Translations under genes and position numbers: made by a program | Notes under the pieces: generated by a model | What the model was told of the DNA's origin: nothing | Databases searched by the model: none | What the model saw: only the letters and a program-made list of their open reading frames with translations | Shown here: one piece after another, positions 1 through 11,700 of the stretch | Layout: the number at the start of each line of letters is the position of its first letter | How positions within the stretch are numbered: the first letter of the stretch is position 1 | NCBI GenBank assembly: GCA_013400975.1 | Contig: WBMZ01009396.1 | Span: forward strand, 1-64,000 | Direction of reading: 5' to 3' | Length of the DNA stretch: 64,000 nt | Origin: Atrichornis clamosus | Taxonomy: Eukaryota; Chordata; Aves; Passeriformes; Menuridae

Positions 1-375
1 GCCCCGCGGGAGGCGCGGGGCGGCCGGGGGTCCCCTCCGCAGCCGGCCGGGCGGCTCGGCCGGGCGCCTCGCGTGTCCTCCGGGAGGCTCTCCGGGGCTG
101 CCCCGGCCGGTGGAGGAGCTGCCCTGGAGGAGCCAGTGCCGCCCGGCCGCAACAATGCCTGGCGTGTCTGTGGGGCTGCGGGGCCGCTGCCCCGGGGGTC
201 CCCGCCGTCCGCCCAGGGGTCAGCGGGGACCTGCACCGCAAACATGGGGGCGAGCCCAGCGCTCGCTTCCAGAACCGGGGTGAAAACCACCTAGAAGCGC
301 ACCATGGTGCCAAAGCCCAGCCCCGTTCCGCGGTGCCAGGGGCAGGGGCTGCGTGCCGGCGGGCTCGGGCCGGGG
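1..375 (+). other. AXIN1: Putative non-coding exon 1 (5' end not defined)
   Basis: Exon 2 begins with a clear acceptor upstream of the start codon, so a non-coding exon must lie 5' of it. The best donor in the CpG island is GGG|GTGAGT after base 375, with a perfect GTGAGT intron side. A weaker alternative is CAG|GTGGGC near 470. If the exon does run to 375 it contains ATGs at 155, 244 and 304. The 5' boundary cannot be set from sequence, and the true exon 1 could lie partly or wholly outside the window. Confidence 0.35.
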
Positions 376-540
376 GTGAGTGCGGCGCTGGCTTCTGCCG
401 CGCTCCACATGGGGCCCAGCCATCCTGGCTGGCCGCTCCTGGGCTCGCTGGGTTGTTTCACGATGGACAGGTGGGCTGTAAGGACAGGCACGGCATCCGT
501 TGCGGTTCTTGGTTCGACGAGGATGAGGAAATGGGGGGAA
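1..540 (+). promoter_or_regulatory. AXIN1: CpG island, probable AXIN1 promoter region
   Basis: The first ~540 bases are very GC-rich and dense in CpG, most strongly in the first 120, and then give way abruptly to ordinary AT-richer intron. CpG islands of this kind mark the promoters of broadly expressed vertebrate genes, and this one lies about 1.3 kb upstream of the first coding exon of AXIN1. I see no convincing TATA box, as is usual for CpG-island promoters. The island is cut by the window edge, so the main transcription start may lie upstream. The assignment is inferred from composition and position. Confidence 0.6.
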
Positions 541-1743
541 AATGGTAAAGCATCCTAAAGATGTTGGTTGGCGTGGGGTTTGCTTTGAGAAGGAAGACGA
601 GCTGAAATGTGTTTTTCCTATGTGTTTTCACATACAATTGAGTTAATCTAGTACAAGGAGTAATTTGTGAGGCAGCTGGTGCTTTGCAGTACTTGGGGCT
701 TCGAGATCGAGGCTGTTTTGTAAAACAAGGCTTTAGCTACTGGCTTTAAATGATGAAGTTGCCTTGTTGAGTAGCAGAAGTGACAACCCAGGGATTGCCC
801 TTCTCTACCTTCCATGCCTTCCCTTCCTTCCCATCCTCCATATTGACTCGTTGCTCTTCTTTAAAAACATCGTACTTGATCAGGTTTCCTTGTCAAGGTG
901 GTTTTCTCATCTTTCTTTGATGACCTGAAATTTTCCCAGGCTTGTAGTGTGCAATTTTGTTAGTGTAAATGAACCTTTTCTCAATGGCTTGCCTACAAAA
1001 AGCAGTGCCAGAACTGAGCTCCTGTACTAACATGCCCATCTGAGGCAAGAATGCAGTCCAGATGCCCAAAATATTAGGGTCAACGATGCATCTGGATTCC
1101 CCTAGAGCTAGACGAGGCGACGCGGCGTATTTCTGAATTGCAGAGATTTGTGAGGAATGTGGCGCTGGTATGTCACTTGAGCATATGAAAGCCACCTGTG
1201 TTTGATTAAGGTGCAGTCCCGCTTTCAGGACTAACTGGATATTCTGTAAAAATAATTGTCACACATCTTAAATTCCTGTTTGAGGATAAGAATTTACTAG
1301 ATCCATAGCCAGATAAAAACCGTGTTGCTTTAGTATGACCTGGTATGTGTCCCGTCCAGGTAGACTGTGCTGAGGAGTTGGTGACAGTGCAGCAGATGGC
1401 ATATGTCCTGTGGTACCTGAGTATGGATCTCTTGGGTGTGAGGACTGCCCCATGCCACAGTCATGTAAAAGCACTGGTGTTGGGAAATTGGCTTGTGTTT
1501 TAGCATAGTGTCAGCTGTATCAGTGATGCCAACATTTGGATGTAAAGTTTTGGGATATTCTGTAACTGTCATTTTCAGCGTGTGCTTGGTTCTGCATTCT
1601 TGCAAGTTGCTGAGAGCTTTGTCATTGATTCTGGTGGAAAAGAGGTGTTAGTACATTAAAGGTGCAGAGCAAAACTAGTGGTTTGTTGTCTTAGAGTGTT
1701 TATTTCCCGTGATACTCGCTTATTTATTTCTCATCTGTTTCAG
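376..1743 (+). other. AXIN1: Intron 1 (putative)
   Basis: This stretch links the putative exon 1 donor to the exon 2 acceptor (TCTGTTTCAG at 1734-1743). Apart from the end of the CpG island it is unremarkable sequence. The small open frames on both strands have no recognisable domain and look like chance. No repeat was recognised. Confidence 0.5.
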
Positions 1744-1837
1744 CCGAACAAACTTGTTCACCTTGGAACTACAAATATTGGTGATTTGAGATTTGCGCTC
1801 ATCCCCCACTGTTCCTGCACAAGCAAGGACCAGAAAA
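1744..1837 (+). other. AXIN1: 5' UTR portion of exon 2
   Basis: The 94 bases between the exon 2 acceptor and the start codon are untranslated. An in-frame TGA at 1787-1789 closes the reading frame upstream, and there is no ATG in frame between it and the ATG at 1838. A TTG at 1793 lies in frame but is not a credible vertebrate start. Confidence 0.8.
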
Positions 1838-2715
1838 ATGAATATCCAGGGGAAAGGCTTCCCCTTGGACCTCGGAGGAAGCTTCACTGAAGATGCTCCA
1901 AGGCCACCGGTTCCTGGGGAGGAGGGCGAGCTCGTGTCCACAGATCCAAGGCCAGTTAGCCATGGTTTCTACTCTGGTAAAAGTGATGTGGTTAGAAATG
2001 AGACGTCCACGGCAACACCGAGGCGCTCCGATTTGGATTTGGGGTACGAGCCCGAGGGGAGTGCTTCTCCAACTCCACCCTACCTGAAGTGGGCCGAGTC
2101 ACTGCACTCCTTGCTGGATGATCAAGATGGCATCAACCTCTTCAGGACTTTCCTGAAACAGGAGGACTGTGCGGATCTGCTAGACTTCTGGTTTGCCTGC
2201 AGCGGCTTCAGGAAGCTGGAGCCGTGTGTGTCTAATGAGGAAAAAAGACTCAAGCTGGCAAAAGCCATTTACAAAAAATACATCCTCGACAACAATGGCA
2301 TTGTGTCCCGGCAGATCAAACCAGCCACAAAAAGCTTCATCAAAGACTGTGTCATGAAACTGCAGATTGACCCTGACATGTTTGACCAGGCCCAAACGGA
2401 GATTCAGTGCATGATAGAAGACAATACCTACCCTTTGTTCCTTAAGTCAGATATTTATTTGGAATACACAAGGACAGGTGGGGAAAGTCCAAAAATTTAT
2501 AGTGATCCGAGCTCAGGGTCTGGGACAGGTAAAGGGTTACCTGGTTATCTACCAACTCTGAATGAGGACGAGGAGTGGAAGTGTGACCAAGAGGCTGAGC
2601 CCGAGGCCAGCAGGGACTCGGCGCCTTCCAGCAGGCTCACGCAGAAGCTGCTTCTGGAGACGGCCACGCAGCGCGCGGCCTCAGCCCGGCGCTACAGCGA
2701 GGGCAGGGAGTTCAG
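1838..2715 (+). CDS. AXIN1: AXIN1 exon 2: N-terminus, tankyrase motifs and RGS domain
   Basis: Encodes residues 1-292 and two bases of codon 293. It opens [13 protein letters not shown]. The first tankyrase-binding motif is RPPVPGEE (22-29), and the second segment is [13 protein letters not shown] (62-74). In the family these two segments together recruit tankyrase, which PARylates Axin and marks it for turnover. Residues 88-211 form the RGS fold, with DLLDFWFAC (113-121), [12 protein letters not shown] (148-159) and [10 protein letters not shown] (201-210). In Axin this fold binds the SAMP repeats of APC and does not act as a GTPase activator. The exon ends in a Ser/Arg-rich tail, RRYSEGREF. 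The acceptor is TCTGTTTCAG and the donor AG|GTAGGT. Reading through the donor meets TAG at once. It is a single large exon, as in other vertebrates. Confidence 0.97.
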
Positions 2716-5700
2716 GTAGGTGAGCACCCTGGCAGCAGCCTGGGAGTGGGTCAGGGAGCCACCGTGGGCATGGGGGAGATGGGAAACCTTGGAGGACCAC
2801 AGGTGGTGGGAAGCATCCGCATCGGTGCGGGATGGCATTGCCAGGTGGTTTGATGCAGTGCAAAGCCTTGATTGAAAGTAGTCGCAGGCTATTTTAAAGG
2901 TATCTTTGTCTGTTGCTGTCTGATTGTGCCAGATCGTCCCTGCAGCTTGTTCCTCACCTGGAGAAACTGCTGCAGGAGGTGGTTTGGAGGCAGGTAGGGC
3001 TTGGTGGGCAGTGCAGAGCCATGGGCAGCCCTTGTGCACGTGCCGGTGGCTGGGCAAACTGCAGTGCCAAGTTGGCCACAGCCTGCACCAGCAGAAGGTT
3101 GGTGTTAGGGTACTGTAACACGGACAGGTGCAGCTGGTGGTGACACTTCCTGTGTAGAAGGTGTTGTGAGCCACAAATAGGAATTTGCAGGAGATGAACA
3201 CTGTCACCTTGGTCATGTGGGTAACAGTGAAACAGCATTGACAGGGCTCCCTGATAATGGTACTGCTTTGCATATGAGATTTCCAGCACTGAATTCTAGC
3301 GGTGTCAAAGTCAGAATCCCCAAATCCAGTTAAAACCATTCCCTGCTCTAGCTTTTCCCTTCATGAAAGTAATTGCTGGTTTTTTTAACTGGAGGATTTG
3401 CACAGTTTTGAAGCCTGTTTTTTTTTTTCTGGGTCCCCCACCCACTTCCAGCCAACATGGATTTTGAAACTTGCTGAGAGCTCAGTTAAAATTCCAGACA
3501 ATTAACTTAGCAGGGAGCTCTCTGGGATCAATAAGCATGTGTGTGTCTAACCCTTGCTGAATCAACAGAACCCGGCCAGAACACATTCCTACTTTTTTTT
3601 TCCACTTTTTAAAATAAAATCTCCTTGTTTTAAGACCTGCTTAGGCTAAAATCTGACGCTTTGTGAAGATTACGAAATGAAGTAGCTGAACTGTCCTCTT
3701 CAAAGCCTCCTGCCTCATGAAAAGCATTTCTGTGTTTAATCTCCCTCGGCCATCCCTTTAGGCTGGCAGCTGGAAGCGCATCCCGCCCCGCGCAAGGTCT
3801 CGGCGCCTTTCAGCTGGCAAAATGTTCTCGGTTTGATTCTTGTTTTCTTACAGATTTTGAGGAGGGGATGTTGTATGTGAAACTCTTGAAGCAGGGGGGG
3901 AAAAGGGAATTCATGGGGACTCCTGCTGCTTTAATCAGGAGTCAGAAAAAAATTATCCCAGTGTCTTGGGACTTTCCCATAGAGTTAATAAAAACCTTGA
4001 ACGTGTCTTGAAGTGCATTTTCATGGAGCAGTTGGGTACTCACCATAAATGAAGGATTAGAAAAGTTTGTCATTTAAGTATCTTTTTATTTAAGCAATAA
4101 TGGTGTTAAGATGGAAAATAACTTATGGAGGATCAGCTGTGTTTCATTTCCTTACTAGACAAGGTAGCAAATCCTGTGTGCAACAATGAGGGTTTTAGCT
4201 CCAACTTCAGGAAAAAGGTACACTTCACCCATTGTCTGAATATATCTGTGCCAGATTGTAAAATGGTTTAAGAAATGTGCTGTGAAATGGAAGTGTTTTG
4301 AAGTAGAGTTCATTGGTCCTGGGCATTTTCATACCAAATTGGAACAGCATGAAGTAAATCTTTACTTGGTGGATGAAGCTCAGAGAAAATGTGTGACTAT
4401 TAATTTGTAGTGTCCAACAGCCTGTCATTGTGGCTACTGATGCTCTGCTGACCTGTGGGGTAGGGAGGCAAGGAAGTGTTTACCATACTCACCAGATCAG
4501 GAGTCACTTCTCAGCCTGGAGTAGCTGAAGATAAGGGGTTTATTTTATTTTTTAAATGTGAGTCTGTCAGCTTCAGTAGCATCCAGAGCATTGCCATGGA
4601 AGATGCTGCTGAACCGTGTAATCTCTGCATTTTTTTATTCCAAAAACTGCTGAGATACTAATTTATGAGGTGATTGTTCCTCTTTGTGCAAGATTTTGTG
4701 GTCGAATTAACCTCTTTCCTGGATGTTTTATAGCAATAGCTGTCTTGAATAAACTGGGTTTTAAGCTGTAGCATCTCTCTCCTGCAGAGTTCTTGTTCAT
4801 TTACTTTCTCACCTGAGGAACTGTGCTGGAAGCTGGTGGAGCTGCTTGCAGCAGGAAGCAATGGCTGCTTGCAGCATTTGAAAAGCTGGTCCCCAATTTA
4901 TTTTGAAAATTTCCTCAAACCTTTTTTTTGGCATGTGTGTGGAAGAATTTCTCATTTCTGTTCTTTGGGGAATGTTGAAATAAGCCGTTTTGCATTATAT
5001 CTCAGGGCCTGTTTAATCTTCCCAAGATTGAAGTTCTATTCCTTGGCTTCCATGGAAACCCTAAATAAAGAGGAATCTAAGCAAATGCAATAGAAGTATT
5101 TCTCTGTTAGCAAATGAGCATCTTGAATCAGCTCCAATTTTTTTTTGCAGCAGAAAGTTCATAAATCTTGATGCAGTAGCTCTGCTTCTCAGGAGAGCAA
5201 CTGTAAAAAATTCCTCAAATGGCAGAAGACAACACGTTATTAGTGCTGGCTATTTTGAAGGTGTGCAAATGTGCAGGCAGATTTGAGAATATCCTGAAGC
5301 CAAAAGCATCGCTGTTACCCACTGTGTTTTTGTATGCGTCGGAAAAGGCCAATAGTCATTATCGTTAGGCTCCTGCAAATTAATTGGACATTGGTTATGG
5401 ATCAGTGAACTTCAAAGAGGGTAACCCCCGAAGATCTCGGGCATTAACTCGCAGCTTCCGAAAGTGACACTAACGTGGTTGTGAGGGCGGCTAAATCGTT
5501 CATTAACCTTCTTCCGACACGCCGGGACGGCGTTCCTCGGGTCTGGAGAGCAGAAATTAAACCTGTGCCTGAGAACCGCCTGCAGCCTGCTTTTCGAGCG
5601 CTCCGGGAAAACGCAGCATCTTAAAACGTTGGGAATTTGGTGTTTGGTGCTTTGGTTGTTTCTTTTGCTGGGGTGGGTGTCTTCTGCTGTCTCTTTAGCT

Positions 5701-8700
5701 CCGTGTGGGAAGGGGCTCCCCTCCCACTCCCAAAGCATCGGAGAACAGCGCTCACAGCCCTTGCCTTTGCTTTCTGCCCGTGGTGGGATGTGAGAAGAGC
5801 ATATGGTGTTACCTGCCAGCAGCTCTGCCTTCATCTCTCCTGAAATCGGGAGATTTGTGTTAGTTCTACCCATTGTTCTGGGTTTTGACCCATTCCATGA
5901 AGCATGCAGTATAGAAAAAGAAACCTGGATGATGGTGATGAGCGGACACGTCGTGGTGGGTGAAGCCTCCAATAGCTGGGTTTTGAGGATCATTTTGGTG
6001 GAGCTGCTGGGCACAGATGGAGAAATTTCTCAACATGGGCTTGGATACACTCAGGGGGTTGGGGTTTTTTTTAAAGAAGCTGGCTCCAAGCTTTAATTTC
6101 CACAGAGCTGAGCTGACTAAGCTCACTGCGTTTCACAAGTGTTGGTGGTTCAAATGAAAAGGGTGGGTGATGTGGTTCTCCACCAGGCTGGTAGGAATCA
6201 CCAGGAGAGTCCCTGTGCCCGTGCCCACGCACTGGCAGCCTCTCTGGACACGTGGGAGGGCAGCTCTCCCCAAAACACACAGCCAGCACTTCATGACAGG
6301 GTATGCAGAGGAGGCAAGTGGAGAGAAGCTGAAGAAGCTTTAGAGGGATGTGACAACCTCTGGTCTGGGACAGTGCAATGACAAAATAACATGGAGAGCC
6401 CAGTTCAGAGAAGGCACAGGATCTCTCCATGGCTTAGGGAGCATAAACGGTCCAGCGGTCAGAAGCTGGGACTGCATCAGGAAGGAGCTGGCTGAAATTT
6501 AGCTGGCAGCCCTAATTTTGAGGTTGGCTGCTTCGTTCATAATTAAAATATTAAATTGCACACCTCTGACTCAACACCGTGTGGTGAAGGAATTGGTGTT
6601 AATTGTGCCGACTGGTTGGAAAACTGGGGATGCAAAATCACAAATGCTGGTGCAGGAACAGCCATGTTTAGAAAGTTTAAAGATGTGTTACCCTCTTACT
6701 GATGCTTCTTTTAGCTGGAGAGGCAGCACGTGCATCTTGGAGTTAGGCTGTTGGAGCTTCATGGGAGCTTGTTTGCAGGAAAAAAGCAGCAGCTGAATGT
6801 TAGACTTATATGTAAAGTTGGGAGTGCTTATCTTGAATTAAAATTGCTGCGCCAGTAATATCATTTGTAATCAGTACAACCTTACTTGGAACCCTTGTAG
6901 AGCAGTGGCTATTTCCAGTTTTAAAGAAAATACGTTGCAAGAGAATAATTTGGATTCTGCATTGTTCTTGAGAGAGATCAGTGAGTCCAGCAGGGAGGGA
7001 GGTCTGGTGCTAATAGCTCTAAGTGGTAATTTAGTGGCTGGAGCACTGTAAGATATACAGGACAGAACTGATGGTGGTTTTGCACAGAAGTTATGCCAGC
7101 TTTTTAAAATACATTGTTAAGCTGATGAAACTTCTGCGTGGAAATGCTTACATTACATTAACAGTGTAAAGTATTTATGCTAGTGGTTGCCAAGTTTTTA
7201 AATGGATTTTATTTGAAGAAGAATACCTTTTGTGCCCATAGCTTTGCCTCCACACAAATCAAGATGAAGAAGTGGTGTATTTCTTGTTGGTTATGGATCA
7301 GTGCTTTGGCTTCTTTTTAGACAGGTAGTTAAGCTTTTAGCACTCTAATTTGATAAATGAATAGTGTTTTCTCCCCTCCTCCAGCAAGCAAAACCTCGTT
7401 TTCTTGTGATTGAGGTTTTTTTTGGTTACAGAATATTTTCTCTTAAAAGCCCAAGAGAGGAGTTACATCAGCCTCTTTTTGGTGCTGGGGAGATTCAGGT
7501 TGGACATGGTAGGAAAGAATCTTGGGAGCATGATGCAGCCTAGGACCAGATCACCAGAGGGGTGGGAATCTCTGTCCTTGGAGGGCTTCAGAGCTGGGTT
7601 AGACGGAGCCATGGCCTGACTGGTCCAGTCCTGGCAATGGTCCTGTTTTGTTGTGTGCTTACAATGATGGCACAGATCATTAAATACTGTGTTTTGAGTC
7701 AGGCTGTTTTGAGTTCTGTCCAGTTTTAGAAAGAATTGGGTGCTAAAAGGCTAAGTGGGAGCTGAACCGATGTGAGGACGCTGAGAAGTGCACCCAGGAG
7801 GTGGCCACGGGGTGGGAACACCTTGGTTTTGATCTGCCGTTCAACTTGGCTTTATGTTTTAAGAGTTTCTTTGTTGTTACTATAATGTACTAATCCCTTG
7901 AATAATTAGTTGCCATTGGACGTTTTAAAAATGACTGCCTCTTGGATGTTTTCCTTTAATAGTCTGTTAGATCCTGGATTTATTAACTATTGAGACAGAC
8001 TGTGAAATCCTGTTACAGCACACTTTCTTGGTGGAAAAGGGACTGAGAAGGGTGTGGGGGTGCTGGGGGAGCACACACTGGCCCAGGTGAGGGTTGAGCT
8101 GTTGACTTCCCAGCTTCCCCAGAAGTCCTGGCTGGCTGCTGGGCTGGGTCAGTGGCTGCTGGAACACGTGTTGGTCTGGGTCATCCCTAGATTTGAGGCT
8201 TCAGAAAGTGCTCCAAGAAGTTACAGCACTGTGGCTGCCTGGTGCAAGGCCAGTCATGGAGTCACCACTCATTTGAAATAAATCATGGACCTGATTTTAT
8301 TACAATTGGTGGGAAAATCTGGTTTCAGAAGTGACTATGTGTAATGCAGAAAATTGCTATGTTTCAAAGAAAAATGAGAACAGAGGTGCTGATATCCTAA
8401 ATCAGTTCCTGGATATATCATTGGATTATTAGGCTCATCCTTAAATCCATTAAGCAAATTACAGTTAATCAGTCAAATAAAAGAAGAAAGATCTTTTGCG
8501 AGGCCCTGTCTTTTGAGCCATGCAGAAGCTGTAGTAATATTTTAATTTTCCATCTGTCAGTGAATGTATTCAGTCACTTCACTTCCTTATGTGGAGGATT
8601 TGAAATTAGAAACTGAGGTTAATTATCTGCATTAAATGAAATATGTGAAGACCACAAAAGCAAAAACCTTCACGATTTGGTATGGTCTGTTAAGCTAGGC

Positions 8701-11700
8701 AGGCTGCTTCAGAAGGAGAGGGGTTATTTTTCCCCGGTTTTGTTCCGATTGAAGGGTTTTAGTCACAGTAATTGAAATGATTAAAAAGTCAAATTGCTGG
8801 TGAATATAATTCTGAGCATCTCTCTGAAAAGATTTGACACTTGGTTGAGAGCAGGGGTTTGCTCAGCTCAGCCTGGCCCAGCAGATTGGAACAGCCCGTG
8901 TTGTGCCACCCTGGCGTGGGTGAGGCTGGGTGTCCTTGGTGCCACATTATCCACTTCTTCCATGGCAATGGGATATTGGAGCTCTGCTGCAGGGTTAGTA
9001 GAGAGGATTTGGAAGTGGGACAAAGCCAGATGAGAGCTACGCTTTTGAACTTACCAGAAACAAAGTATGTCTGACACTATCCATCCTAATGCTATAAATC
9101 AGTTAATGCCTGCTTCACTTGAAAGTGCAGCTTTGGACTCTACAAAGACCATGCTCTTGGAAATACACATTCCCACAGCAGTCAGCTGAGTTTGAGGAGA
9201 TTTGTTTGTTAAAAGGCTCATTTTTTTCCTAGTTTACAGTACACATGTGGCTCAGGTGTGGGTTGTCTGGGGGCTGCTGCGCCTGTCTCTGCTCATCCAG
9301 GGCAAAGCTGCCCCTTCCTTCACTGGTGCAGCCCTGAATGCCCAGCTCAGGGAACTTCAGGAAAAGCCTGACTCTTCTGGAGACACTCATCTCATTCCCC
9401 TCCTGTATGCCAGAGTGAGCTGCTTTCCCTGAAGTCACACTCAGAAATTAAATTGTTGCAGGTCACGCTTGTGTGAAAGCGAAACCATCATTCCTTCTAG
9501 GCCTGGTCTGGATCCCTCACTCTGTTGTAAGGCAGTGATGAATTTAAGTAGAACCGTTGCAGTTTTAAGTCAGATTATCTGAATTCTGTAAAACCTACAT
9601 GGAAATTGGATTTTACCTTTGAAGACTCTGGAGTACACTTTTGTGGTAAGACCTGGAATTTTTTGGTCCTCTGGCTCCCAAGACACAACCTGTCCTCAAA
9701 GTATGAGTTTTTTGACGGTCTTCATCTGATCTAAATAGCTAATAGATGAAGAGCTTTCATCTATCCTGATGATAAGCAGTGAAGGGAGAGAAAGCTATAG
9801 CTAGAGGAAAAAAGGTCTTTGAAGTACCCCAGTGAGACCTACTGGTTAGCAACACGGCCTCATGTCAGTCCCTGGATCTACCTCCAGAGCTAATGACCAG
9901 AACCTACTGGGTTTTATCCTTTGGCCCTCTGACCCCCACATATTCCTTGCCCTGTTGTAGACCAGAGAGTCAGTCCTCTCCCTCTCCCCATCTTCACTTC
10001 CCTTTTTTCCTGGATGTTTAGTTTCTGTCCTTTATCTCCAGCATGTGTGTAGAGGAATGCTGGTGTTGGAATGAGAAAAACAGTACAGCTGTTTGTAGGG
10101 ATTGCCTTTTTTCCAGCACTCCATGTTTAGGTTGGGCTAGCTCTGCTGGAAAACCATGTCTTAGTGTTTAACAAATTCATCCTTTTGGGTCATAAATTTT
10201 GGTCATTTTCTTGTCTGGTAATCAGCCCCTTGGACTGGGAGAAGTTTGTCTGGAAGAGGGGCTTCCTTGTTCTGCCATTGCTGCCAGCCTGGTCCAGGCT
10301 GTTGCTTTGGGACCTCTGTGGGATTGATTGTTTGGTAGCCAAAGACCAGACAAACTGTGTCTGCCCCATCCCTGGAAGTGTCCAAGGCCAGGTTGGATGG
10401 GGCTTGGAGCAACCTGGGATAGTGGAAGGTGTCCCTGCCCATGGCAGGGGGTGGAACAAGATGGGCTTTAAGGTCCCTTCCAGCCCAAACCATCCTGTGA
10501 TTCAATGACCTCTCCAAGGTTTCACAAGCAAAGTATGAATCGGAGCCAAGTCGGTAGAGAGCTCCTGGGAATTACAGGTTGGATCTGTGGAAAGAGGTGT
10601 GGAGTCTCAGGATCCAGCTGTAGCTACTGGATTTGATTAACTTTGTGGTGGCTCTGCTCCACAGAAGTAAGAGCTGTAAAACCATTTGGCATCAGACATG
10701 CAGATGAGAGCTGGGATGAGGCGACTGTTACCCTCGAGGATCCCAAAAGAGGAATCAACAAATAGAAATTATTCTATTAGCAAGGGCAAAGTTCACAGGT
10801 TAATCATCGTGTCAAATCAATGAAATACAGCCTTGATCTCCTGCACAAGGCCTTTATTGTGTATAAATAAGAGTGCCTGTGCAAAGACAGCAAGTTCTTG
10901 CTCTGTAACATTTGCAGTGTGCGGGAGGAAGGGAAGCTCTGTACAGATGGCAGTACGAAATGCCTGCTTCAGACATAGGCTTCATTCGTGCTTCAAAAGA
11001 TTGTAAAACATGACCTTGGAACCTTCTTGCTCTCCTTATGGCCCTACTCAGATTGGATTTCCAAGAGCATGTATTTTTTAATTTTTTTAATAAAATTTGG
11101 GGTCTCTAGTTAAGAGGTCTGGTCTTTGTACTTTTAATTCAGTCCATGTGACTGTCATAACATTTACTTCTTCGGAAATGAAAAATGTTCCTTCTTGAGC
11201 AAATCCACAGAAGCAAGCTGTTGGGTAGGCTGGCAACCTCAGGTGTATGCAGCATGTGTCTTCTGCTGGTCTGGTGCTGAACAAAGACCATCACCCCATA
11301 TCCTTTGTTTCTCAGTCCATGGCTCTACCAGGAAAAGCAAGGACAGAAGCCGCCTTCTTTGTCGTGGAAATACTGAGATTTAATGTGTCTCTGAACATTT
11401 GCACATTCAGTGGAACTTGGCTTTCCTCTCTTGGATAAAGCTGCTTTGAAAAGGCTCCATGAACCTCTTTTCTTCAAGACAAGACCAGTGCTGGCCAAAC
11501 AAGATGGAAATGGGCAACAAAGGATGTGTAGATGTGTCACTGCAGTGTAGGATTTGTCACGTTGTAAAACAGCGAGGTGGTTTTCCCCTCCGGATATATG
11601 CAGTGAAGTTTGTGACCCAGGGGGATTTGAGTACTGCCGGCTGGGGAAATTAGCCCACCTGGAGAATTTGAGAAGGCAGGGCATCCCACTGTCTCTGAGA

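Noticed and set aside
1793..1837. A 15-residue N-terminal extension of Axin
   Set aside because: It would start at TTG. The first in-frame ATG after the upstream stop is at 1838 and matches the known Axin N-terminus MNIQ.
2692..3339. 215-codon minus-strand open frame
   Set aside because: It partly shadows the end of exon 2 on the opposite strand; the rest is Cys/His/Thr-rich without a family match.
5412..6014. 200-codon minus-strand open frame
   Set aside because: It also overlaps a CpG-rich patch and shows no domain or splice support.
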